Shown piece after piece: positions 8,287 to 17,639 of a stretch of DNA of 64,000 nucleotides (its first letter is position 1; every line of letters starts with the position of its first letter). A model generated the notes under the pieces. That model saw only the letters and a list, made by a program, of their open reading frames with translations, was not told where the DNA came from and searched no databases. Where the stretch lies: the NCBI GenBank assembly GCA_036270655.1, contig DATBCD010000071.1, positions 1-64,000 of the forward strand, given 5' to 3'. Position numbers and translations under genes: made by a program. This DNA comes from VBCK01 sp036270655. Lineage in GTDB: Bacteria > Pseudomonadota > Gammaproteobacteria > Burkholderiales > Burkholderiaceae_F.

Positions 8287-10722
8287 ATGAGAAGCAGGCG
8301 CCTGAAGTTCCGCAGGAAGTTGCCGTCCCCGATCCAGTTGGCCGTGATGGCATTGTTTGCCGGAGCGCAGGCATCACAGGCGCAGACGGCCGCCGCCGAC
8401 GCGATCGCCCAATCGGCCGCCGCACCGGCAGCGGCGGGCCCATCGGAGGGTGCGGTCCAGGCCGCTGCCCAGGATACGGCGGAAATCATCGTGACCGCGA
8501 CCAAGCGGGCGACATCCCTGCAGGACACCCCGGTGGCGATCACGGCGATCAGTGCGTCAGCCCTCGAGGATGCGCACGTGATGACGATCCAGGACGTCGT
8601 TCATCTGGCTCCCAGCTTCCAGGCGACGACCGAGGGCGATCACGGCGTGATCACGATGACCTTGCGCGGCATCGGTAACGACAGCGCGAAGACAGAATAC
8701 GCGGATCCGGAAGTCGCCCTGTTCGTCGATGGCATCTACTCGCCGCGGGCGGAGGGTGCCGCCGTGCTGCTGTTCGACCTGAGCTCGATCGAGGTGCTGC
8801 GCGGCCCGCAGGGAACTCTGTGGGGCCGCAACTCGACGGTCGGCGCGGTCAACATGCAGACGGTCAAGCCGGTGCTGAACGACAGCTCCGGCAGTTTCGA
8901 AGGCGGCGTCGGCACCTACAACCGGATGGGCATTCGCGGGGCCTTCAACGTCCCATTGACCGATACGATGGCGATGCGCCTGGCTTTCGTGCACGAGCAG
9001 CACGACGGCTATGTCGACTACCAGCCGGCTCCGCATCCGTCGCTCGCCAGCCAGCAAGCCGCTTACAACGCAAGCAGCGCCAGCGCTCAAGTACCGTTTC
9101 AGCCGCTGAATCCCAACCTGTTCGTGCAAGGCGGGCAAAGGTACAACGCCCAGGACCAGAGTGCCGCCCGCCTGAGCCTGCTGTGGAGGCCGATCGGCTC
9201 GCTGTCATGGAACGTCTCGTACGAATACTTCCTGGACCGCGGCACGCTCGACATGAATCTGTTGCAGGATCCGCGACCCGGTACGGGTTTCTGGTCGGCG
9301 CTGATCAGCGTCAGGCCCGCCCTGGATCGCACCGTGCATACGGTGAGAAGCCGCGTCGATTACAGCATCAACGACGATCTGAATCTGGCGTACATCGCGG
9401 GCTATTCGCGCTTCAGCGGATCGTCCGACTTCGACCAGGCCGGCGGCGCCACGGTGCCCACGAGCTTCACGACCGGCGCCACCTACCAGGAAGACCGAAC
9501 CAACTACTCGCACTATTCGAACTACAGCCACGAACTGGAGTTGCAATCCGCGGGCAAGAAAACGGTCGACTGGATTCTGGGGGTGTACTACGCGGCAGAA
9601 GACAACGGCATCCGTTTCGATATCCCGATTTTCAACGGGACCCAGCAGGGCACGGTGGCGTGGCAGGGCTCGTTCATCCAGCCCAAGGAAACGGTGGCCA
9701 GCACCGCGGGATTCGGCCAGGCGACGTGGAACGCGTCCGATACCCTGCACCTGACCGGCGGCCTGCGCTACACCTACGATGACCGCAGGAACGAGGGCGG
9801 CATCAACTGGGGCTGGGCCTACAATTCCACGGTACCTCAAGTGCCGATCGATCCGGGTACCACCCCGGGGCCGCCTGCATTCAGCGCCTCCCATAACGAC
9901 GGCCACTTCACCGGTGGCAAGACGACCTGGCTCGCGCGCGCCAATTACGACGTCACGCACGAATTCCTCGGGTACGCCAGCGTCTCCACCGGCTACAAGT
10001 CAGGCGGCCTGCAGGATGGCGGCCGTCCCTACGGCTCCGAAACGCTGACCAACTATGAGGTCGGCACCAAGAACACGCTGCTGGGCGGCAGGGTGCGGTT
10101 CAACAATGCCGCCTACTACGAAGACTTCAAGGATTTCCAGTTCAGCGCGCCGGTGACCAATCCGGACGGGACCCACACGCTGGCAACTTCGAATGCGGAA
10201 GGGGCCAAGGTATACGGCCTGGAATCGGAACTGGCCGCGAAGCTGACCCCGGACGACAAGCTGCAGTTCTCGCTGGCGCTCACGCATACGAGGCTTGGTC
10301 ATCTGATTGCCGGCAGCAACGACTATGCGTTGCCGAAGTGCGTCGATCCGAAAATCAGTACCTGCCTCGACGTGACCGGTCACAAGCTGCCGCACGCGCC
10401 GACTTTCTCCGCCCAGCTTCTGTACGAGCACCGCGTGCACCTGGCCAACGGCGCCACCCTGGCGCCGCGTGCCAGCGTGCATTTCGAGACCTCGAGCTGG
10501 TTGAGCGTGTTCAATCTGGGCTCGCCGGATGAGCAGTCCTCGTACACGCGCACCGACCTCGGGCTGCGCTACAACGCCCGCAAGTCCTGGTGGGTCGATG
10601 GATACGTTCAGAACCTCGAGAACGGCAGAATCAAGACCAACGCGCAGAACGGCTTCGGACCCTGGCAATCGGAGTACCTGCCGCCGCTCACCATCGGCAT
10701 GAACGTCGGGATCGACTTCTAG
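8287..10722 (+). CDS. TonB-dependent outer-membrane receptor
   Basis: An 811-residue outer-membrane active transporter. It has a signal peptide ending near SQAQ, a TonB box EIIVTATKR near residue 66, a plug domain (VAITAIS to VLRGPQGTLWGRNS) and a long barrel ending in the terminal phenylalanine of VGIDF, as outer-membrane barrel proteins normally do. GAGGAGA lies just upstream of the ATG. It is the first gene of a rightward run with a sugar-porter transporter and a GH3 glycosidase, divergent from the halogenase-like gene, and preceded by paired LacI operators. A saccharide substrate is therefore likely rather than a siderophore. This is inference from context. Confidence 0.93.
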   Translation: MRSRRLKFRRKLPSPIQLAVMALFAGAQASQAQTAAADAIAQSAAAPAAAGPSEGAVQAAAQDTAEIIVTATKRATSLQDTPVAITAISASALEDAHVMTIQDVVHLAPSFQATTEGDHGVITMTLRGIGNDSAKTEYADPEVALFVDGIYSPRAEGAAVLLFDLSSIEVLRGPQGTLWGRNSTVGAVNMQTVKPVLNDSSGSFEGGVGTYNRMGIRGAFNVPLTDTMAMRLAFVHEQHDGYVDYQPAPHPSLASQQAAYNASSASAQVPFQPLNPNLFVQGGQRYNAQDQSAARLSLLWRPIGSLSWNVSYEYFLDRGTLDMNLLQDPRPGTGFWSALISVRPALDRTVHTVRSRVDYSINDDLNLAYIAGYSRFSGSSDFDQAGGATVPTSFTTGATYQEDRTNYSHYSNYSHELELQSAGKKTVDWILGVYYAAEDNGIRFDIPIFNGTQQGTVAWQGSFIQPKETVASTAGFGQATWNASDTLHLTGGLRYTYDDRRNEGGINWGWAYNSTVPQVPIDPGTTPGPPAFSASHNDGHFTGGKTTWLARANYDVTHEFLGYASVSTGYKSGGLQDGGRPYGSETLTNYEVGTKNTLLGGRVRFNNAAYYEDFKDFQFSAPVTNPDGTHTLATSNAEGAKVYGLESELAAKLTPDDKLQFSLALTHTRLGHLIAGSNDYALPKCVDPKISTCLDVTGHKLPHAPTFSAQLLYEHRVHLANGATLAPRASVHFETSSWLSVFNLGSPDEQSSYTRTDLGLRYNARKSWWVDGYVQNLENGRIKTNAQNGFGPWQSEYLPPLTIGMNVGIDF

Positions 10723-10733
10723 GCCTTTGGCTG

Positions 10734-12242
10734 ATGATCCCTGCCGCTGGATCGATGGCAGCCGTGGAACCGATGACGCAGCCGGTACAGGCCGGTTCAG
10801 CGCGGCGCCAGGCGCTGAGCCTGTGGCTGACGCTGGTGGCGGCGCTGGGCGGCCTGCTGTTCGGCTACGACACGGCCGTCATCTCCGGGGCGGTCGGATC
10901 GATCGACGCCGATTTCATCGCGCCGCTGAGCCTGCCCGAGACCTGGCGCAACACGCTTTCGGGCCTGACGGTTTCCAGCGCCCTGTTCGGCTGCGTGCTG
11001 GGCAGCGCGGTGGCCGGCGCTCTGGCCGACCGGTTCGGGCGCAGGATCGGGTTGATCGTGGCGGCGCTGCTGTTCCTGCTGTCCGCGCTGGGTTCGTCGA
11101 TGCCCGAGCTGGGGCTTGCTCCGCTCGGCACCACGGGCTTGCCCGCGCTGATCGCGTTCAACGTCTACCGGCTGCTGTGCGGAGCCGGCATCGGCATCGC
11201 CTCGATGCTGTCGCCGCTGTACATCGCCGAAATCGCGCCCAAGGAGCGGCGCGGGCGGCTGGTCTCGCTGTACCAGCTGGCGATCGTGATCGGCATCGTC
11301 GGTGTCTACTTCGTCAACTGGATGATCGCCAGAGGCGGCGATGCGGCGTGGCTGGATCGGATCGGCTGGCGCCTGATGCTGGGGTCGGAATTCGCGCCGG
11401 CGCTGGTCTTCCTGGTGCTGCTGGCAAACGTTCCGGATACGCCGCGCTGGCTGGTGCTCAGGGGCCGTGATGCCGAAGCGCTCGGGGTGCTGCAGCGGGT
11501 GGGTGCCGAGCCCGACGCCGACCGCATCCTGTCCGACATCCGCGCGACCCTGAAGGCCACCGAATCGCCGCGCCTGCTGGCCTATGGCTGGACCGTGATC
11601 CTGGTCGGCCTTGCGCTGTCGATCTTCCAGCAGCTCGTTGGCATCAACGCCGTCCTGTACTACGCGCCGCTGATGTTCAGGAACCTGGGCGCCGGCAGCG
11701 ACAGCGCCCTGCTGCAGACCGTCATCGTCGGTACCGCCAACATGCTGTCGACGCTGATCGCCATCGTCTGGGTCGATCGCCTCGGCCGCAAGCCGCTGCT
11801 GATGGTCGGCGCTGCCTGCATGGCGGTGACGATGCTGTCGCTCGGCTTCCTGTTCGGCGTGAAATCGCAGGGCGCCATCGCGCTCGTGTTCGTCGTCGTT
11901 TACATCATCGGCTTTGCGATGTCCTGGGGCCCGGTGGTCTGGGTCCTGCTGTCCGAGATGTTCCCGGGAGCGATCCGGGGCAAGGCGATGGCGCTGGCCG
12001 TCGCGGCGCAGTGGATCGCCAACCTGGCGGTGTCCTGGTCGTTCAAGATACTCGACGGCAGCACGGCCTTGAACCTGATGTTCAACCACGGCTTCGCGTA
12101 CATCCTGTACGGCGTCATGAGCATCCTGGCGGGCCTGTTCGTGTGGCGTTTCGTTCCCGAGACGGCGGGGCGCAGTCTCGAGGCGATCCAGGACGTCTGG
12201 AGCCGGACCAAGCCGCGGGCGGCCGGCGCATCGCGGGCCTGA
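10734..12242 (+). CDS. MFS sugar porter (XylE/GalP-like sugar:proton symporter)
   Basis: A 502-residue inner-membrane carrier with twelve predicted segments and the sugar-porter signatures in order: GGLLFGYDTAVISGA, RFGRRIG, AEIAPKERRGRLVSLYQL, PDTPRWL, QQLVGINAVLYYAP, DRLGRKPLL, GPVVWVLLSEMFP and PETAGRSLE. The QQLVGIN motif is typical of monosaccharide carriers. The start at 10734 is 11 bases after the TonB receptor stop; a second ATG at 10773 (MTQPVQ) is also possible. Its place between an outer-membrane receptor and a secreted glycosidase suggests it imports the released monosaccharide, probably glucose, for the glk gene. Confidence 0.92.
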   Translation: MIPAAGSMAAVEPMTQPVQAGSARRQALSLWLTLVAALGGLLFGYDTAVISGAVGSIDADFIAPLSLPETWRNTLSGLTVSSALFGCVLGSAVAGALADRFGRRIGLIVAALLFLLSALGSSMPELGLAPLGTTGLPALIAFNVYRLLCGAGIGIASMLSPLYIAEIAPKERRGRLVSLYQLAIVIGIVGVYFVNWMIARGGDAAWLDRIGWRLMLGSEFAPALVFLVLLANVPDTPRWLVLRGRDAEALGVLQRVGAEPDADRILSDIRATLKATESPRLLAYGWTVILVGLALSIFQQLVGINAVLYYAPLMFRNLGAGSDSALLQTVIVGTANMLSTLIAIVWVDRLGRKPLLMVGAACMAVTMLSLGFLFGVKSQGAIALVFVVVYIIGFAMSWGPVVWVLLSEMFPGAIRGKAMALAVAAQWIANLAVSWSFKILDGSTALNLMFNHGFAYILYGVMSILAGLFVWRFVPETAGRSLEAIQDVWSRTKPRAAGASRA

Positions 12243-12294
12243 TTTCGGGCCCGCTCCGAGCGCGTTTGACCGGTGTCAGCCTGGCCACAGCCAA

Positions 12295-14877
12295 ATGAGA
12301 CAGCGCTATCAGCTGCATCTGACAGCGCTGTCTGAACCGCGGCCGGCTGGCCGCAACCGGACCGCGCGGCTGCTCGGATCGGCGCTGGTCATCTCGGCGT
12401 TGGGGGCGGCGCAGGCAACCTCGCCGGCAGCCGGTGAGGCGCACCCGGATCTTTGGCCGCGTACCGCCAGCCGCGGCCTGATCGACGCCAGGACCGAGGC
12501 GTTTGTTTCGGACCTGCTCGCGCGCATGAGCCTGGAAGAGAAAGTCGGCCAGATGATCCAGGGCGACATCTCGAGCGTCAGGCCGGAGGATCTTCGCGAG
12601 GTTCCGCTCGGTTCGATCCTGGCCGGCGGCAATTCGCCGCCGCTGGGAAAAGGCGCAACCAGCGCGCCGGACGCCTCCATTGCATCGTGGGTGGCCACCG
12701 CGCAGGCCTTCCGCCGCGTGTCGGTGGAAACCCGCCCCGGTCATACGCCGATTCCGGTCATCTTCGGGGTCGATGCCGTACACGGCAACAGCCACGTTGT
12801 CGGAGCTACGGTGTTTCCGCACAACATCGGGTTAGGCGCGGCGCACGACCCGGAGTTGGTGCGGCGCATCGGCGAAGCCACCGCGCAGGAGACAGCGGCG
12901 GCGGGCTTCGACTGGGCGTTCGGCCCGACCCTGGCGGTGCCCCAGGATGAGCGCTGGGGCCGCCACTACGAAGGCTATTCCGAGGACCCGGCGCTGGTGC
13001 GCGCCTATGCGGCGGCGATGGTGCGCGGATTGCAAGGCGAGCCGGGCTTAAATGGGACCATTCAGGCCGGCCATGTGGCCGCGGCGGCCAAGCACTTCCT
13101 GGCCGACGGCGGCACGCGGGACGGCATCGACCAGGGCGACGCCGATATCGGCGAAGCGACGCTGATCGGCGTGCATGCCCAAGGCTATCCGGCGGCGATC
13201 GAAGCCGGCGTCATGACGATCATGGCCTCGTTTTCGAGCTGGCACGGCGTGAAGATGACCGGCAATCGCAGCCTGCTCACGGGCGTGCTCAAGCAGCGAA
13301 TGGGCTTCGACGGATTCGTCGTCAGCGATTGGAACAGTCACGGCCAGGTCCCTGGATGCACCAACCAGAGTTGTCCGGCCGCCGTCAATGCCGGTATCGA
13401 CATGCTGATGGCACCGGGCGACTGGAAGGCGCTGTACCGCAACATGGTCGCTCAGGTTCGAGCCGGCGACATTCCGCTTGCCCGCGTCGACGATGCCGTG
13501 CGCCGCATCCTGCGGGTCAAGGCAAGGCTCGGATTGTTCGACCCGGCCCGGCCCTGGGAGGGACGCGCGGGCGTGCTCGCCAGCCCCGAGCACCGCGCGC
13601 TGGCGCGGGAGGCTGTGCGCAAGTCGCTGGTGCTGCTGAAGAACAATGCAGGCGTGCTGCCGCTGCGCGCCTCGGGTCGCGTCCTGGTGGCGGGGCCGGG
13701 CGCCGACGACATCGGGTTCCAGTCGGGCGGCTGGACCCTGTCGTGGCAGGGTGGGGAGAACAGGAACGGCGACTTTCCGCAGGGCCAGTCGATCTACGCC
13801 GCACTCCGGGAGGCGATCGGCGCCGGCGGCGGCAGCGTGGAGCTGAGCACGGACGGCCGATACGTGGTTCGGCCCGATGTTGCGGTCGTCGTGTTTGGCG
13901 AGCATCCGTACGCGGAGGGCTGGGGCGATCTGAAGACGCTCGAATATCAATCAGGCGACAAGCGCGACCTGGCGCTGCTGCGCCGCCTGAAGGCGCAAGG
14001 CATTGCGGTGGTGTCGGTTTTTCTGTCGGGCCGGCCGCTGTGGGTGAACCCGGAGATCAACGCGTCCGACGCCTTCGTCGCCGCCTGGCTGCCCGGCTCG
14101 GAAGGCGGTGGCGTGGCCGATGTGCTGGTGGGCGATGCCTCGAAAGCGCCGCGCCATGACTTCGTCGGCAGGCTGGCGTTTTCCTGGCCCAGGACCGCGG
14201 CGCAAACTGGCCGCAGCCATTCCGTGCGATCAGGCCCGCCCCAGTTCGCCACCGGCGACGGCCTGAGCTACGAGGACCGCCGGGACGCGCCGGCACTGTC
14301 GGAGGTGTCGGGGGTCCGCGTGGCGGCGGCGAATTTTTCGAATTATCTGATCCACGGCCACGCGCAGCCGCCGTGGAAAATGCTGTTGCGGCACGGTGAT
14401 CGAACGCTGCCGCTTGCCAGCGGCGCCGCCGCCGCGGACGTCGACCGCGTGGTGTCGGTTCGCGCGGTGGACGCCGGCGGCGTGCAGGAAGGCGGCCGCC
14501 AGCTCACCTGGTCCGGGCGGGGACCCGGCGAGGTGGCGATCGCCGGCCCACCGCTCGATATGCGGATGCTGAGCAACGGGGAAGCGTCCCTGCAGCTTGA
14601 CTTCCGCCTCGACGAGAAACCCTCGGCGCTGACGCATCTGGCGATCGGATGCGGTCCGGGCTGCGGCGGCGCGGTGGACCTGACGCCGACGCTGAGCCAG
14701 GCCCCCCCGGGCCAGTGGCGCAGCCTGAAGATCAAGCTGTCGTGCTTTCGCGACGCCGGCGCGGACGTCTCGAAAGTGACGGAGCCGTTCGTATTGAATA
14801 CCTCCGGCCGCCTGCGGCTGTCCCTGGCGACCGTGCAGCTGTCGTCGGACCCGGCCGGCGCAATCTGTCCGCGCTAG
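12295..14877 (+). CDS. Exported GH3 beta-glucosidase / exo-beta-glucanase
   Basis: An 860-residue glycoside hydrolase family 3 enzyme. A long basic leader is followed by a signal core (LLGSALVISALGAAQA), implying export to the periplasm. The N-terminal barrel contains GVDAVHG, KHFLADGG (K266-H267) and the nucleophile D345 in FVVSDWN. The second GH3 domain follows, and the last 170 or so residues resemble the galactose-binding-like end domain of ExoP-type exo-glucanases. It probably releases glucose from beta-glucosides or beta-glucan oligomers. The ATG at 12295 has no good ribosome site, and two LacI operators occupy bases 5-38 of the reading frame. No in-frame ATG or GTG follows before the signal core, so this start is kept. 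Confidence 0.92.
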   Translation: MRQRYQLHLTALSEPRPAGRNRTARLLGSALVISALGAAQATSPAAGEAHPDLWPRTASRGLIDARTEAFVSDLLARMSLEEKVGQMIQGDISSVRPEDLREVPLGSILAGGNSPPLGKGATSAPDASIASWVATAQAFRRVSVETRPGHTPIPVIFGVDAVHGNSHVVGATVFPHNIGLGAAHDPELVRRIGEATAQETAAAGFDWAFGPTLAVPQDERWGRHYEGYSEDPALVRAYAAAMVRGLQGEPGLNGTIQAGHVAAAAKHFLADGGTRDGIDQGDADIGEATLIGVHAQGYPAAIEAGVMTIMASFSSWHGVKMTGNRSLLTGVLKQRMGFDGFVVSDWNSHGQVPGCTNQSCPAAVNAGIDMLMAPGDWKALYRNMVAQVRAGDIPLARVDDAVRRILRVKARLGLFDPARPWEGRAGVLASPEHRALAREAVRKSLVLLKNNAGVLPLRASGRVLVAGPGADDIGFQSGGWTLSWQGGENRNGDFPQGQSIYAALREAIGAGGGSVELSTDGRYVVRPDVAVVVFGEHPYAEGWGDLKTLEYQSGDKRDLALLRRLKAQGIAVVSVFLSGRPLWVNPEINASDAFVAAWLPGSEGGGVADVLVGDASKAPRHDFVGRLAFSWPRTAAQTGRSHSVRSGPPQFATGDGLSYEDRRDAPALSEVSGVRVAAANFSNYLIHGHAQPPWKMLLRHGDRTLPLASGAAAADVDRVVSVRAVDAGGVQEGGRQLTWSGRGPGEVAIAGPPLDMRMLSNGEASLQLDFRLDEKPSALTHLAIGCGPGCGGAVDLTPTLSQAPPGQWRSLKIKLSCFRDAGADVSKVTEPFVLNTSGRLRLSLATVQLSSDPAGAICPR
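12299..12332. promoter_or_regulatory. Paired LacI-type operators over the first codons of the GH3 gene
   Basis: GACAGCGCTATC at 12299-12310 and the perfect GACAGCGCTGTC at 12321-12332 are 22 bp apart start to start, exactly as upstream of the TonB receptor. The imperfect member of each pair is always the first one. The sites lie just inside the coding sequence, so repression here would have to block initiation close by or act as a roadblock to readthrough. Confidence 0.85.
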
Positions 14878-15029
14878 CGCCCCGCCGCCTGTCTCGTCTC
14901 GAATCGTTCCTTGCGGGCCGCTCGATCCGGCCCGCCCCGCGCGCGCCGTTACACTAGCGTCGCCGGGCAACCAGACGCGGTTCGGCCGGTGCAGGCCGCC
15001 CGATCAGAACAATCGAGGGGAAAAGCGCG

Positions 15030-17081
15030 ATGGCGGAGTACACGACCGACAGGCTCAGGACCGTGGCTCTGGTCGGCCACGGGGCAGCCGGCAAGACCAC
15101 GCTGGTCGAGCATCTGCTGGTGAAGTCGAAGATGATCGGCGCCGGGGGCGCGGTGGAGAAGGGCACGACCGTGTCCGACTTCGACCCGCTGGAGAAGACC
15201 GCGCAGCATTCCTTGCGCTCGGCCCTCGTGCATCTGGACTGGCGCGATGTGCGCATCCACCTGATCGATACGCCGGGCTATCCGGACTTCGTCGGGCACG
15301 CGATCGGCGCGCTCGACGCGGTCGAGACGGTGGCGGTGGTGGTCAACGCGTCGGCGGGCATCGAGCTGACGACGCGCCGGATGATGGACTGGGCGCGGCA
15401 GCGCAACCTGTGCCGGATGATCGTGATCAACAAGATCGACGCCGAGAACCTGAATCTGCCCGCGCTGCTGGCCCAGCTGCAGGAGGTTTTCGGCCCCGAA
15501 TGCCTGCCGATCAACCTGCCCGCCGAGCGGGGCGCGCGGGTGATCGATTGCTTCGCCGAGGACCACGGCCAGGCCGATTTCATGTCCGTGGCCGACGTGC
15601 ATCGGAGCGTGATGGAGCAGGTGGTCGAGGTCGACGAAGGGGCGATGACGCGCTACCTGGAGCAGGGCAGCGTGGACCCGGCCACGCTGCACGCGCCGCT
15701 GGAGAAGGCGCTGCGCGAGGGCCATCTGGTGCCGGTCTGCTTCACCTCGGCGCGCACCGGGGCCGGCGTGCAGGACCTGCTGGAAGTGTTCGCCCGCCAT
15801 CTTCCGCACCCGGGCGAGGGCAACCCGCCGATGTTTTTCGCGGGGCCGGGCCCGGACGCGCGCTCGTTCCGGTCCGAGCCGGATGCGGCCCGCCACGTGC
15901 TGGCCCACGTGTTCAAGATTGTCAACGATCCGTACATCGGCCGGATCGGCATCTTCCGCGTGCACCAGGGCTCGATCACGCGCGACACGCAGCTGTACGT
16001 CGGCGAGAGCAAGAAAGCGTTCAAGGTCGCCCACCCGCTGCTGCTGATGGGCAAGGACACGGTCGAAGTCCCGCGCCTGGTGCCGGGCGACATCGGGGCC
16101 ATCGCCAAGGTCGAGGAGATCGTATTCGACTGCGTGCTGCACGATTCGCGCGACGAAGACCAGATCCGGATGAAGCCGCTGGAGTTTCCGCGGCCGATGT
16201 TCGGGCTGGCGATCGAGCCGTCGCGGCGCGGCGACGAAGGGCGGATCTCGGAAGTGCTGACCAAGCTGGCGGCCGAAGACCCGACGCTGCTGGTCGAGCA
16301 TGACGTGGTCCAGAACGAGACCGTGCTGCGCGGACTGTCCGAGCTGCATCTGAGGTCGGTGCTGGAGCGGATGGTGGTGCAGTACAAGCTGGAGGTCTCG
16401 ACCCGCCCGCCCCGGATACCGTACCGCGAGACCATCACGGCCAACGCCGAAGGGCACGCCCGCCACAAGAAGCAGACCGGGGGCGCGGGGCAATTCGGCG
16501 AGGTCTTCCTGCGGGTCGAGCCGCTGGCGCGAGGCGCCGGCTTCGAGTTCGTCGACCAGGTCAAGGGCGGCGTGATCCCCTACCAGTTCATCCCGGCCGT
16601 CGAAAAAGGCGTGCGCGAGGTGCTGGCCCACGGTCACGTGGCCGGCTACCCGCTGCAGGACGTGCGGGTGATCGTCTACGACGGCAAGCACCACCCGGTC
16701 GATTCCAAAGAAGTGGCTTTCGTCGCCGCCGGCCGCAAGGCGTTCCTGGATGCACTGGCCAAGGCGCGTCCGATCGTGCTCGAGCCGATCGTGAACGTGC
16801 AGATCGTCAGTCCCGATTCCAACATGGGCGACATCACCGGCGACCTGTCGTCGCGCCGGGGCCAGGTCACCGGAACGGGAAACCTCGCCGGGGGATTGAT
16901 GGTCGTGTCGGGGGCCGTTCCGCTGTCCGAACTGGACGGCTACGCGGGCCGCCTGAAGGCGATGACGCAGGGCAATGGCACCTACTCGATGGAGCTGTCC
17001 CACTATGAGCCGGTGCCGCCCAACATCCAGCAGCAGCTCGCCGCAGAGCACAAGGCGCATCGCAAGGAGGAGGAGGACTGA
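15030..17081 (+). CDS. Elongation factor G-like GTPase
   Basis: A 683-residue paralogue of translation factor EF-G. The GTPase motifs are GHGAAGKT (16-23), DTPG (80-83) and NKID (134-137), followed by EF-G domains II to V. Unlike canonical EF-G, the switch I region lacks the RGITI motif; AQHSLRSA takes its place with serine where the magnesium-binding threonine normally sits. The gene stands alone, not in the rpsL-rpsG-fusA-tuf operon. It fits the EF-G-like (FusA2-type) family, whose exact role is not settled. It may act on ribosomes under special conditions. Confidence 0.88.
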   Translation: MAEYTTDRLRTVALVGHGAAGKTTLVEHLLVKSKMIGAGGAVEKGTTVSDFDPLEKTAQHSLRSALVHLDWRDVRIHLIDTPGYPDFVGHAIGALDAVETVAVVVNASAGIELTTRRMMDWARQRNLCRMIVINKIDAENLNLPALLAQLQEVFGPECLPINLPAERGARVIDCFAEDHGQADFMSVADVHRSVMEQVVEVDEGAMTRYLEQGSVDPATLHAPLEKALREGHLVPVCFTSARTGAGVQDLLEVFARHLPHPGEGNPPMFFAGPGPDARSFRSEPDAARHVLAHVFKIVNDPYIGRIGIFRVHQGSITRDTQLYVGESKKAFKVAHPLLLMGKDTVEVPRLVPGDIGAIAKVEEIVFDCVLHDSRDEDQIRMKPLEFPRPMFGLAIEPSRRGDEGRISEVLTKLAAEDPTLLVEHDVVQNETVLRGLSELHLRSVLERMVVQYKLEVSTRPPRIPYRETITANAEGHARHKKQTGGAGQFGEVFLRVEPLARGAGFEFVDQVKGGVIPYQFIPAVEKGVREVLAHGHVAGYPLQDVRVIVYDGKHHPVDSKEVAFVAAGRKAFLDALAKARPIVLEPIVNVQIVSPDSNMGDITGDLSSRRGQVTGTGNLAGGLMVVSGAVPLSELDGYAGRLKAMTQGNGTYSMELSHYEPVPPNIQQQLAAEHKAHRKEEED

Positions 17082-17183
17082 CCCCCCTTCGCGCCTGGCG
17101 GCGCTGCGGAGGGACCTCAAAGCCCCTTGAAAGCGGTGCAAACCGCCCCCATCCTTGGACGGCGGAACAACGCGTTTGACCCT

Positions 17184-17189
17184 TATAAT
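17184..17189 (+). promoter_or_regulatory. Consensus -10 element upstream of fmdB
   Basis: A perfect TATAAT lies 31 bases upstream of the fmdB ATG. No good -35 sits at 16-18 bases; TTGGAC at 17155 is too distant. It probably drives fmdB and perhaps the following DUF502-aspS genes. Confidence 0.5.
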
Positions 17190-17220
17190 TCAGACAGTTA
17201 ACCTCGAATCGAGGCGCAGA

Positions 17221-17523
17221 ATGCCGATCTATGCCTACAAATGCTCATCTTGCGGTCACGCCCAGGACGTGCTGCAGAAGGTGTCGGATGCACTTTTGAC
17301 GAACTGTCCCCAGTGCCACGCTGCGACGTTCTCAAAGCAACTGACCGCCGCCGGATTCCAGTTGCGCGGCAGCGGCTGGTACGCGACCGACTTCAAGAAC
17401 GGATCGAGCAAGCCCGAGGGCACGAGCGAGCCCAAGGCTCCCGCCGCGGGCGACACGCCCAAGGCCGAGAAAGCCGCGGCCAGCGGGTCCTGCGGGCACG
17501 GGGGCTGCTCGGCCTGCAGTTGA
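17221..17523 (+). CDS. FmdB-family zinc-ribbon protein
   Basis: A 100-residue small protein that starts MPIYAYKC and holds two cysteine pairs (C8/C11 and C29/C32) forming the FmdB/CxxC zinc ribbon. The middle has the GFQLRGSGWYATDF segment conserved in the family. The C-terminal third is a low-complexity Lys/Ala/Pro stretch ending in a Cys/Gly/His-rich tail (CGHGGCSACS) that may bind metal. Its role is described only loosely, as a putative regulatory protein. It precedes DUF502 and aspS, an order common in betaproteobacteria. Confidence 0.9.
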   Translation: MPIYAYKCSSCGHAQDVLQKVSDALLTNCPQCHAATFSKQLTAAGFQLRGSGWYATDFKNGSSKPEGTSEPKAPAAGDTPKAEKAAASGSCGHGGCSACS

Positions 17524-17537
17524 CGCGTTGAGGGGGT

Positions 17538-17557
17538 GCGAGCCGGCTGCGGCTCGC
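17538..17557 (+). other. Hairpin between fmdB and DUF502
   Basis: Perfect 8-base arms GCGAGCCG/CGGCTCGC enclose the loop GCTG, about 15 bases after the fmdB stop. No T-run follows, so it is not a standard terminator. It could stabilise the fmdB message or attenuate transcription into the next genes. Confidence 0.45.
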
Positions 17558-17639
17558 CGCGGGTGTCAACCCGACACACCGGCCTGTTAGATTAAGTTGC
17601 GGCGCTTGCACGCGGGGCCGTGCAGCCAGGAGAGGCATT

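Noticed and set aside
14905..14935. Terminator after the GH3 gene
   Set aside because: GGGCCG and CGGCCC can pair there, but the stem is short and no T-run follows, so it is too weak to call.
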